From NCBI GenBank assembly GCA_935421135.1, contig OW285194.1, positions 11,741,376 through 11,805,375 on the forward strand: DNA of 64,000 nt. Direction: 5' to 3'. A program made the translations under genes and the position numbers. This document shows positions 29,401 to 37,555 of this stretch, one piece after another (the first letter of the stretch is position 1; the number at the start of each line of letters is the position of its first letter). Source of the stretch: Bugulina stolonifera. Lineage: Eukaryota; Bryozoa; Gymnolaemata; Cheilostomatida; Bugulidae. The notes under the pieces are model-generated. The model was not told where the DNA came from and did not search any database. It worked only from the letters and a program-made list of their open reading frames with translations.

Positions 29401-30237
29401 CTCATATATACTACGTATGTACTTACTCATATATACTACGTATGTACTTACTCATATATACTACGTATGTACTTACTCATATATACCACGTATGTACTTA
29501 CTCATATATACTACGTATGTACTTACTCATATATACTACGTATGTACTTACTCATATATACTACGTATGTACTTACTCATATTATATGCCATGTATGTAG
29601 GTGTGCATGTCAAGTGGATATTTAATGTACCGTGGTATACAGATATTGTACATAGTATAGTAGGATATTGCAAGATAATATTATAAAACTCTAAAAAAGC
29701 GAGTCTAGATTGTGATTTGTTACTGACTCTGTCAATACATGATCGGTGTGTTAGGTGGCTGTATGTTGTGCAATGAGCTAAGAATATTATTAGTTGGGTG
29801 TAGATAGATACTGTTAGTTATTAGTTGTATGGAAGTATTGTGCTAGTCCTAAGCCATGTGGTGTATTGACACATATCCGTATTATTCTATACAAATCTCC
29901 ATCAATAGCAACAAAAACTTAGATATCATGTTGTACATATTTATGTGTTTATATTGACCTATATACATGTAAGTTTTTGTGTATGTTCACTAACCTGTGC
30001 TCGTTAATTCTTATGATATTCTATTGTGTCATATCAGTGTGGTCTCTCTTCTATCCCACAGGTGATGTGTATGGAGATGACATTATGAAACTAAACAAGA
30101 AGGGTGGCCGTAAGAGGGCCCAAGCAAGGCACAACAACACTGGTATGGGAGTAGAGCTATCAACAGACAGTAGCTCTAGTAAAACCGGCTTCAAATCAAA
30201 ATATGCTCAACCAGTCGTCGGCTCATATGCCTCCTAG
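5440..30237 (+). CDS. DAAM: DAAM-type diaphanous-related formin (23 coding exons)
   Basis: Actin nucleator and elongator; in animals DAAM links Dishevelled and Rho (Wnt/planar polarity) to actin. Exons: 5440-5508, 15455-15557, 16512-16684, 16981-17138, 17655-17790, 18577-18774, 18926-19036, 19403-19573, 19761-19878, 20217-20346, 22267-22408, 23064-23277, 23610-23788, 24453-24602, 25075-25161, 25265-25425, 26242-26330, 26595-26809, 27145-27206, 27710-27905, 28307-28477, 28784-28916, 30062-30237. All junctions are GT-AG and keep one frame of 1113 residues, close to vertebrate DAAM (about 1070-1080). Domains: GBD/FH3 about 75-440 ([34 protein letters not shown]), coiled coil 455-560, a short FH1 at 575-610 with runs of nine, eight and five prolines, FH2 620-1011 ([28 protein letters not shown]), basic tail, DAD about 1045-1075 (FDDLISAL then a KKGGRKR cluster). 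The start in exon 1 has a good context; exon 2 has an in-frame ATG (MSSLCGCLG) that lines up better with the DAAM N-terminus and may be an alternative start. The family assignment is secure; the exact start is less so. Confidence 0.93.
8833..8859. repeat. GTCA microsatellite
   Basis: About 6.7 uninterrupted copies of GTCA inside DAAM intron 1. Confidence 0.9.
10154..10403. repeat. Minisatellite, 5 copies of a 50-bp unit
   Basis: Five head-to-tail 50-bp units start at 10154, 10204, 10254, 10304 and 10354, each beginning CTAACTGGTAG or CTAACTAGTAG. The G/A difference splits them into two types (G, A, A, G, G); otherwise they look identical, which suggests recent expansion. There are no unique spacers, so this is not a CRISPR-like array. 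Confidence 0.95.
11126..11296. mobile_element. Short TIR element (MITE candidate) in DAAM intron 1
   Basis: AAGTTGTCTTCCCA at 11126 is mirrored by TGGGAAGACAACT ending near 11296, giving inverted ends of about 13 bases around roughly 145 bases of non-coding sequence. Similar ends, with a core like AGTTGTCYTCTC, recur elsewhere in the window. I could not define a clear target-site duplication. Confidence 0.45.
16281..16352. repeat. 18-bp minisatellite, 4 copies
   Basis: Four 18-bp units of the form TTTCATTCATATAACATG lie about 160 bases upstream of DAAM exon 3. The unit length is a multiple of three, which leaves accidental open frames on both strands. Confidence 0.9.
17129..17210 (+). repeat. 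31-bp tandem repeat spanning the DAAM exon 4 splice donor
   Basis: Units begin at 17129, 17160 and (partial) 17191. The first contains the last ten exon bases (AACCAATCAG) plus the real GT donor at 17139-17140. In the two downstream units the GT is AT, so the copied donors are inactive by sequence. Confidence 0.85.
19238..19365. mobile_element. Short TIR element in DAAM intron 7
   Basis: Imperfect inverted ends of about 22-24 bases face each other: GATAACAAGAGGAAATAACTC at 19238 and GGAGTTATCGTTTCCTCTG at 19342. It is non-coding and belongs to the AGTTATCCTCT group of short elements seen elsewhere in the window. Confidence 0.45.
21558..21602. repeat. Compact inverted repeat in DAAM intron 10
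   Basis: GAGTTATCCTCTCTC is followed after about 12 bases by GAGAGAGAGGATAACTC, a near-perfect hairpin. It looks like the two ends of a small TIR element with almost no interior. Confidence 0.6.
22409..22462 (+). repeat. 27-bp tandem duplication starting at the DAAM exon 11 donor
   Basis: GTACACAGTCTATAGTCA... begins exactly at the donor GT (22409) and is repeated from 22436 with two or so changes. A third degenerate start (GGTACACAGTGTATG) follows near 22496. Confidence 0.8.
23789..23900 (+). repeat. 12-bp minisatellite starting at the DAAM exon 13 donor
   Basis: Nine exact copies of GTATGTTAGACT start at the donor GT itself (23789, then every 12 bases to 23885), with a partial tenth. Every copy therefore restates the intron's own GTATGT donor core. 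The exon 3' end (ACTGCG) is not repeated, only ACT or ACTG resembles it. Confidence 0.95.
25509..25542 (+). repeat. Intronic copy of the DAAM exon 16 end plus donor
   Basis: About 34 bases closely copy the last exon bases and donor at 25402-25436: AGGTTCTTGTATGATATCAG then CAAGTAG here, against AGGTTCTTGTATGACATGAG then CAAGTGAG there. The exon-end copy lies about 107 bases downstream of the original. Confidence 0.8.
25547..25740. mobile_element. piggyBac-like MITE with TTAA on both sides
   Basis: The block is flanked by TTAA at 25543-25546 and 25741-25744. Its ends are inverted repeats (GCACAGCCACTTGCAGC on the left; GCTGCAAGTGGTTGTGCGG on the right). In the middle is a perfect 26-bp palindrome at 25636-25661 (arm AACAAGTTCAAAA). 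TTAA duplication is the hallmark of the piggyBac superfamily. It has no coding capacity. Confidence 0.65.
28479..28607 (+). repeat. 22-bp minisatellite starting at the DAAM exon 21 donor
   Basis: Nearly six units of TATGTCTTCTGNNTGACTCR AC type begin one base inside the donor GTATGT (28478-28483) and repeat at 28501, 28523, 28545, 28567 and 28589. Confidence 0.9.
28972..29590. repeat. 25-bp minisatellite (about 24 copies) in DAAM intron 22
   Basis: The unit is CTACGTATGTACTTACTCAT plus ATATA, 25 bases, starting about 55 bases after the donor of exon 22. Because 25 is not a multiple of three and the unit has no stop in any plus frame, all three forward frames stay open and give spurious Tyr/Thr-rich frames of over 200 codons. 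The intron splits the DAD segment (after LKT and before DVYGDD). Confidence 0.95.
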
Positions 30238-31160
30238 TAGGACTGGGAGTTGTCCCCCATTTTTTTAGATGTCAATTATTTTATAAAGAAGTTAGAATTA
30301 TTTTTTACCCACTGTGTCATTGGGGCCCTGTATTGGCTCCCGTACTTTCTATAGGGTCCATTAGTTTTTGTAAGGGTCGTTCTGTTTAGACATCAATAGC
30401 TGCATATCCGTTCGCTCTGTATTGTATGCAGTTTTATGGGAATATATTATTGTTTATGTTTTAAGCCCAGTATGCCTTACATATCTATGTCATTTCTATA
30501 CACATATAGTATTGCCTCTCCACACTCGCCTCTCTCTCTCCATCATATACAGCACTATTTTTGTATCAAAGTATCATGGCAAGTTAATTTTGTAAATATT
30601 TCACTTTAATGTTAGTTAATATACAATGTACATGTAAAACAATAATATATAACTTAATAGCACAGAGCTCATATATATATATATATTGTATACTCAATTG
30701 TGTATTTTGGTGTTATTATTATTTTTCATTGATTACTATTTTGTAGAAGTTGAATTCAACACGTTAGTGTTGTGGACAGTTCAACTTTCATATCATTATT
30801 TTTCACATTGAAAATTATGTTTAATCATTTAGTGTTTTATGTAAATATTGGGAATTTAGGCGGGGACGGTACCATATTCCCCCTTATTTGGTTTTATTAA
30901 CTAATATTATGGTGCTCACACTTTTGCTTTGTTTTATATCAAGGTTTATCCTACCCAAGGGTTCAATCACACTTAGTCTCAATAAAGAATCATATTTAGA
31001 AATATTATACTCGTATTCCTATCCTATCCCACCCCACCGTGTTAAATTTATTCAATTTCTACCAACTTCATTCAGTTCTCACATGCTATGGCAGTTACAG
31101 AAGAGTGACTGCAATGTATGCAATGATAGCCTCAGTGCATCATTTTGTGGAAGAAATCTG
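30238..31160 (+). terminator. DAAM 3' UTR with poly(A) signal at 30981
   Basis: After the DAAM stop there is non-coding AT-rich sequence with an AT dinucleotide run (30670-30686). The first clear AATAAA on the plus strand is at 30981-30986, which would give a 3' UTR of about 770 bases ending some 150 bases before the converging D8C gene. Confidence 0.5.
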
Positions 31161-31161
31161 T

Positions 31162-31167
31162 TTTATT
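31162..31167 (-). terminator. Poly(A) signal close to the D8C stop codon
   Basis: AATAAA on the minus strand (TTTATT on the plus strand) begins four bases after the stop codon. If used, the 3' UTR would be only some 20-35 bases. Confidence 0.5.
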
Positions 31168-31171
31168 TCTA

Positions 31172-31864
31172 TTAGATCATACCACAAAATGTCATGGTAC
31201 AAATACTAGATATTGGGTTAACAACTTGGTATATGTAATCATGATCTGTATCTGTTGAACACCTCATTACCTTAACAGATGTTGTATCCAGTTTACAATC
31301 GTATTCACCCGCCAAATACGTATCAATAACTGTTGGTACACCGACAGCTGTTGGCATTTTAGCATCTGTCCAATGCGGATATATAGCTCCGCAGCTATAC
31401 CATTTCGGGCAAGTATTGAGCATTCTGTTACCTGCAGCACCAGTAAATCGGAACCATCTTGTATCAGAGGAGTGCATATCGCAGGCGTAGCCGAGGTAGG
31501 AGTTATTTCCACCTGGTTGATGGGCATTACCTTCATGATCAAGTCTGAATGAATCTGTAATATTTTTAGCCGAGAGACATTCAGGTGTTGTAGATGAAGA
31601 AGTTCCAGTCTCGCTGCTCAATTTTTTGCATTTTATAAAATTTTCCACCATCTTTAGATAGGATTCCTTAGCCGAATTAAACTCTATCTCATAAGCGGGA
31701 TGTTCGGATAATGTACTCGAACATTCAGAAGACAAGATCCTGTGTATCTCCTTGATTCTCCCATTGTAGTGCTGTAATGCTTCCTCCTCGGAGTGGAACA
31801 CGATGCCGTCAGACCCAGAAGGAGTTGCTAGTGCAATGACCAGTAAAGTAAGCCAATAAGCCAT
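31172..31864 (-). CDS. Secreted D8C-domain (uromodulin/GP2-like) protein, single exon
   Basis: A 230-residue frame begins with a clear signal peptide (MAYWLTLLVIALATPSGSDG). Residues about 127-229 match the D8C module of uromodulin and GP2: WFRFTGAAG at 137-145, cysteines at 128, 152, 158, 190, 202, 222 and 227, a VKVMRC segment, a YIYQV strand and an ending of TFCGM. The region before it (21-126) has three cysteines and a Ser/Thr-rich stretch at 83-93. N-glycosylation sequons lie at N101 and N120. No transmembrane segment or ZP domain follows, so a soluble secreted protein is expected. D8C modules are common in extracellular proteins of early-branching animals. The gene converges with DAAM. 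Its exact role is unknown. Confidence 0.8.
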   Translation of the reverse strand: MAYWLTLLVIALATPSGSDGIVFHSEEEALQHYNGRIKEIHRILSSECSSTLSEHPAYEIEFNSAKESYLKMVENFIKCKKLSSETGTSSSTTPECLSAKNITDSFRLDHEGNAHQPGGNNSYLGYACDMHSSDTRWFRFTGAAGNRMLNTCPKWYSCGAIYPHWTDAKMPTAVGVPTVIDTYLAGEYDCKLDTTSVKVMRCSTDTDHDYIYQVVNPISSICTMTFCGMI

Positions 31865-34317
31865 ATTTGTAGTCTATGAGTAAACTACCAACTCATTGAA
31901 CTAACTAACTAATAAATAATTATACTACTGAGTATCACTGTGTGTGAATTACTGGAATGCACACCAGATGTCTCTTCTCATCTACTAAGCCAATATTCAA
32001 GATACAGCAGCAAATGGTTGCTATTTGGTACGAAGGAAATTTTGTCCCCGTCACACTTGCACTCACGGGCCTTAGGCCCCATAAACATATAGATTTAACA
32101 TGTCTTTCTTGTTAGACTGGTTTTACCAGTGCAGTATTTAGCTATTATAAACCATGTACACCCTTGAACATAATAGCATTCCAATTCTTTTGAAAAATGC
32201 ATACAAATTATTATAAGCCAATTAAAATATGAAATTTATTTGTCACCAGCGTAACTAATGTGCATTATTACATTGATTGACGAGGTAATGAATATTTAAA
32301 ACATGCCGATATTAAATTCACAACAGCATCTAGTATTATGCATAGTGGTGGAATTTTGTCATATATGGTCACTTGTGCAAAAATGTTTACCAATCAGTCT
32401 CCTCTAGTGGCTGGTGCTTGAGGTGTTTAGGTCAACCAATAATATGTAGTGTTACTGCAGTTGGCCAATTAGTGAGCTTGTATGAAATTTCTGCTGATAG
32501 CAACACTTTGTATCAATTTCACAGAAATTCTTAGCCTTAGCTCTAAAATAGTTACATCTCAAACACTATTCTAGTCTAGAGTTCAGTTAAATAGCTGAAA
32601 ATTATGTGCATGTCCATTGTAGATATGGTTACACCCTTATAGGGGCTGAACTACACTGTTGGAATGACTTTTTATAACCAAGTGAAATCATAGAGTACAT
32701 TTTAGTTCCATACCCTACTTAAAACACTTCTATACCAGCTGTCTAAGGTTTTGTTATTGGATAAATAGGCTACAATAAAATCCGTCAATAGACAAATTAC
32801 AATAGCCGTTTGAGAATGCATACATTGTGAATAAAGTAGTTGAGATGCCATTTATATAGTATGCTGTGCCACTAGCAACACAAGGCTACGAGGTAAGTTG
32901 ACTCTATAGCTAATACTACTAATGCTACACCATACTTGAATGGAAATCTACACAACATATGTTGCATATTCAAGCTAGGCTTCTGTGCACTTATTAAAGT
33001 AGTGAACACTTTACAAATAATATTCTTAATTTAGTTGATACTAACTATCTACATAATGCAAGCAAATAATAGTACACAGATAATTCTACTTTGTAACTAG
33101 ATGTTTAGCAATTACGTTAGTGACTGGAGTGTATAGTTTAAGATTTCGGATTTACAAGTAATCAAAATGACCAATACATCAATACATCTCCCAATCGCAG
33201 ACCCCCTGTACAGTTCATTTTGGTAGTTCAAGGCCAAGCTTATAAAGTGTTTAATTGATTTTTTCTTGTATGCCTTGATTACTAAAATTTTTGGGCTGTG
33301 TAGGAGAAAGCTCTGAATTTATATATTCCAAAGATTTTTTGCATAGAAAGTGCTGCATAATACATCTTACATTATTAGTATGACTGTGAACACAACTCCA
33401 TAGCTTCTTTGCTCTAAGCTATTGATTTCAGATTTAGAAAAATCAATTCTTGGACGTAGTCCAGATTGATTTTATCACTCAGTAGGTTTCATAGTATCAT
33501 ATTATTACACAGGGGTAATATTGAATAACAAGACAATGTATTCCTTCTCACTCTGCTAAGTATGACAGTTCGAAAGCATTTAGTAGATTAGATATACATT
33601 TGGTGTTGTATTTCATTGTTAGTTTTGTGTAGAGTTCAGCAAAGGCAAATTGCAGTTGCCTCAAACAAATTACTTTTCAATTTTTAACAACGGAGTAGGC
33701 TGGACACACAGAGACAGCAACCGCACTTTACAGCAGTGAATGAGAGAGGTACAGTGTATGCATTAGATCTCATGATATTTGGCCTATTACATTGAATAGC
33801 AATAATTCCGTAGAAGTTTTTTATCTTGTTAAGCAGGCTAGCATAAATACATGTATAGTGTATTGTATGCTGTCACTTTGTCATGAATGAACCAATAGCT
33901 AAATTATAAACCTATTGTACTTATATTCACATTTGTTGAATTAAGTTACAGCTCTACTAGCTACAAGTAGTAGAAGAATACTACTACTCATTCCTTGTAC
34001 AATAAACGCTACTATTTGTAATAGGTCTAATTAGTGTGTGCAAAATGTAGTTAGACATTGTTTCAATACTGGCCCCCAAACTTCTTCTCTCTATATCTCA
34101 TTCAATTTAAATCCATGGTTATATTATCTGCAACATACTTAACCCAAGAAGTTCCTTATGTATAGCAACTGAACTTTTAAACAAGTGATTTTTGAAGTTG
34201 AATTTTCCAATTCATCAGCATGCACGTAGTAATCAGATAATGATGTGGTAAAGGCAAGTTCACTGGGAGTCTACCATGTATATATAATTATTAGCTTCTG
34301 GTATTGGGTCAAATAAT

Positions 34318-34338
34318 GGGGGGGGGGGGGGGGGGGGG
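34318..34338 (+). repeat. Homopolymer of 21 G
   Basis: An uninterrupted run of 21 G in otherwise AT-rich sequence. The length is at the mercy of sequencing error, but the run itself is clear. It can form G-quadruplex structures. Confidence 0.85.
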
Positions 34339-34595
34339 AGTGTGTCTGTCCCTTCTCGGTATTGGTATTGACATAAGATTTCTTTAATGTTAAACTCGAG
34401 AGCCTTGTGATGAAAGCAAATTTAATATTGATAGCAATATAATATTACATAATGTAAGCTGCACAAATGGTAAATAATATTTACATGCACATGTACAATG
34501 TACAATGTATATGGAATAATATATGAAAATTTAAATGGTTGTACACTGCTAATTCTCAGCTAAAGTGCTCAATGTTTAAAACAGAACAGAGTAAT

Positions 34596-35038
34596 GTATG
34601 TTATGTCTTTTATTACTATTAGCTTCGTGTTATAGTTCAGTTAAAAATTACTGGAATATCAAATCAGGTAAAAGACATGCAACCAATAGGTAAAGAATGT
34701 GACTAAGGGTGGTTTATACACAGCGATTATTTAGATAGCCAAATACTATGTAGATAGCTAAGAAGATTTAGACTAATCTTTGGATGTGTCAACTGTCAAG
34801 TAATCCTATAGTTTAACAGCTAAACTATAAGATTCCTTGACACATCCCAAGGTTAGTCTAAATCTTCTTAGCTATTTATATAGCATTTGGCTATCTAAAT
34901 AATCGCTGTGTATAAACCACCCTTAGTCACATCCTTTACCTGTTGGTTGTATGTCTTTTACCTGATTTGATATTCCAGTGATTCTTACATGAAACATTTT
35001 ACAACATGAAACTAATAGTAATAAAAAACATAACATAC
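34596..35038. mobile_element. Long inverted repeat (foldback element), arms about 210 bp
   Basis: The block starts GTATGTTATGTCTTTTATTA and ends with the reverse complement (TAATAAAAAACATAACATAC). Pairing continues through AAGGGTGGTTTATACACAGC (left, about 34708) against GCTGTGTATAAACCACCCTT (right, about 34906) and reaches the centre near 34812 (AGTTTAACAGCTAAACTAT). Arms differ at only a small share of positions apart from one stretch near the outer end. Non-coding. It fits a foldback or full-palindrome MITE. Confidence 0.8.
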
Positions 35039-36534
35039 TAAGATTCTATCGACTATTATACGAAATAATAAAATTGACACTGTACACTTGTCCTTCATTA
35101 TAAGTATCTACCCATTGATAACTAAAGTAAGTATTCACTATTCAATCTTAGAGAAATTCACTAGTAGGTTACTATTTAAATTATACATGTATACTAGCAG
35201 CAGGCCTGCAGGTACGATGTATTATGACTAGGCACATATAGGACACCAAGACTATAGCATTTAGGTAAATACTTGTAATTTATGTATTCGTGCCTACATC
35301 TTATGTTGCATGTATACATGTATCTTTTTGTCTATGCAGTTTATAGCATGACCAAGAGACTAGTTCCACATAATATGTAAGGCAATAAATATCTACTACC
35401 CTATTTCACATAGATGAATATATATTTACACAATAATGACTTCGAAGGGTTTACGAAAAAATCAATAAGGCTTGAGGTGAAATATATAGAAATTACATGT
35501 ATATAACATCCCATGCTATTGTCAACAGTGGTGACAATGGAACAGGAATGGATGTGGGCTGCAGTGAAGTTAATAATGGTTTTAAATACAAGAGTGTCAC
35601 TAACTAACCAACTAACATTCAAGAGACACACAAGTTGGTGGTATCGTGGCCACAGCTGTTGCCAACAGAGCACTACATTTATATTAGCAAAGAAATAATC
35701 AGTACATGCATATGTAATGTAGTCGAAAAAAGTCAAAAGTAATACTTGATTTCTTGCCAACCAGTTACCTCACAGATAGCGGCATTGTTTGGAGTCTTCA
35801 GACAAAATTGTGGAGGCTCGAGGCCGCCTTATAAGCCAATTAGTGTGTGTAGTTTCTTGTTTCGCGGTTCAAGTTACATATATATCAGCAAGTTTAACTC
35901 TATGGGCAAGCAGTAATTAATAATACATACTGCCATACATAGAAACATTATCATAATTTTGATCTACATTTATATTAAGATTCCAATTTCTAGCAAGTAA
36001 ACTGAACTCTTTACGATAGTGTTCGGTTGAAGTTGTTTGTTCATGCTATTTCTAGCTTGTTTAATCCCAACATGGATTTCCTGCCTCCATTTTTCATGAA
36101 CGTGTTAGGCATATTGCATGTAAATCTCTTACATGCATACTGTTCTGTAGCATCAATGCTTGATGCTTTTTTCTGTAATAACTACAATACAAAACACCTA
36201 GAGCTACCATGGACATACCACCACATTAATTTACCAATTTATCAATAAGAAAAACTCAATATAAATTTAATTAAAATATTGAATGGAGTGTAGTGTTCCT
36301 TAGGAGAAAAATCTGAGCTACCAGGCTTGGCTTGTGTGGCTTGGCTTGTGCGGCTAGACTATGGCTTGGCTTGTGTGGGTTGGCTTGTCGCTATAAGGGA
36401 GCAGCAGTGTTCAGTCTTTGCTTGAAGATGCTAAGCCCTGATGCTAACTGGCTCTTACCATTAACACTAGTAACAGCCAGCCCTTGTAAAGGCAGATATA
36501 TTAATTTTGCTATTATAGATTGGTATAATTCATA

Positions 36535-37221
36535 CAGTGGAACTTGCTTAATTCAAACCTCACATAATTCAAAAACTTGGTTGGTTTAAATTGTTTGCCT
36601 TGGTCCCTGCTGAGCACTATATGAACCGCTTCAAATAATTCAAACTTATCAACTTCTATAACTCAAATTTCACACTGCTTAGGCTCACACTATAATCAAT
36701 GATAATACTCTTACAGCAAGCATTAGTCACCTAATAATACATGTAGTTACTAGTAGTTAGTAGTTATTAGTAGTTACAATGTACTACTGCAATATGTCTC
36801 TGCTCAAGCTAAGCTGGGAAAACCCACTGATTCCTTAGCTAAATGCGTTTTTATACTGTTGTCCTGTACATGTGATGCATAAATTTTTGCAGTTTGAGTG
36901 TACTAAACATTATATAAAGTTCTATTTAATAGGAAGCTGTCATGTTAAAACTTGTTTTTGCTCCATTGTATTCATAGTTGAAGCAAATGAAAGTTAATGC
37001 ATACATGCACATTCATGTGCTACTACATTTACATGTACAAGTATAATATACTATAATATACTATACTATACTATACTATATTATATTAGTTATAATTATA
37101 GTATTTGTCAAGTAGGTATCCAAGTCATTATATAAAATGAAGGGTTCACATAATTCAAACTCGCCCTAATTCAAACCAATTATGGTGATCCCTTAGAGTT
37201 TGAATTAAGCAAGTTCCACTG
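36535..37221. mobile_element. TIR element, pogo/Tigger-like ends
   Basis: The left end CAGTGGAACTTGCTTAATTC at 36535, preceded by TA, is mirrored by GAATTAAGCAAGTTCCACTG ending at 37221. Inside, the sequence repeatedly reads AATTCAAA and contains a TACTATAC microsatellite (37060-37080). The right end is followed by extra copies of GTTCCACT and CAAGTTCCACT out to about 37265, so the right flank has expanded. A related shorter element lies at 51540-51725. CAGTGGAAC ends with TA flanks are typical of the pogo/Tigger branch of Tc1/mariner. No transposase is seen. Confidence 0.6.
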
Positions 37222-37555
37222 TTCCACTGTTCCACTGTTCCAAGTTCCACTGTTCCAAGTTCCATTTGCATTTTATATGCATGTGAATGCAATTAGGGGA
37301 TTAATGGACATACATGTAGTCAAGACTTGCATGTACAATCCCAAAAGTCAGTGTAACACTCGGACATAGTTGAAACTCTATAGCTACATTAGCCATTTTA
37401 GAAGCTTTTTCTGATTCTGAATCAACATCATGTAATTATACATCTACATGCATGTTCTGAAATATTGTACTATATCAGTTTTACCATGTATGGTAATGCA
37501 TTTATTTACAGAGGTGTGGAATAACTTCAACACTGTAACTGTTGGTACTACTTCC

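Larger units (their letters stand above)
31865..37511. other. Gene-free stretch between D8C gene and sulfotransferase 1
   Basis: About 5.6 kb with no recognisable gene. The longest frame (minus strand 35401-35760, 119 codons) has no family features. The block contains a 443-bp inverted repeat, a 21-G run and a large TIR element, listed separately. It should include promoters for the leftward D8C gene and the rightward sulfotransferase 1. Confidence 0.6.

Noticed and set aside
28601..29686. Long Tyr/Thr-rich open frames (361, 230 and 216 codons) in three frames
   Set aside because: They are produced by the 25-bp minisatellite, whose unit has no stop in any forward frame. Only 28784-28916 within the longest frame is real (DAAM exon 22).
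35401..35760. 119-codon minus-strand frame
   Set aside because: No recognisable domain and a competing frame on the other strand; it lies in repeat-rich intergenic DNA.
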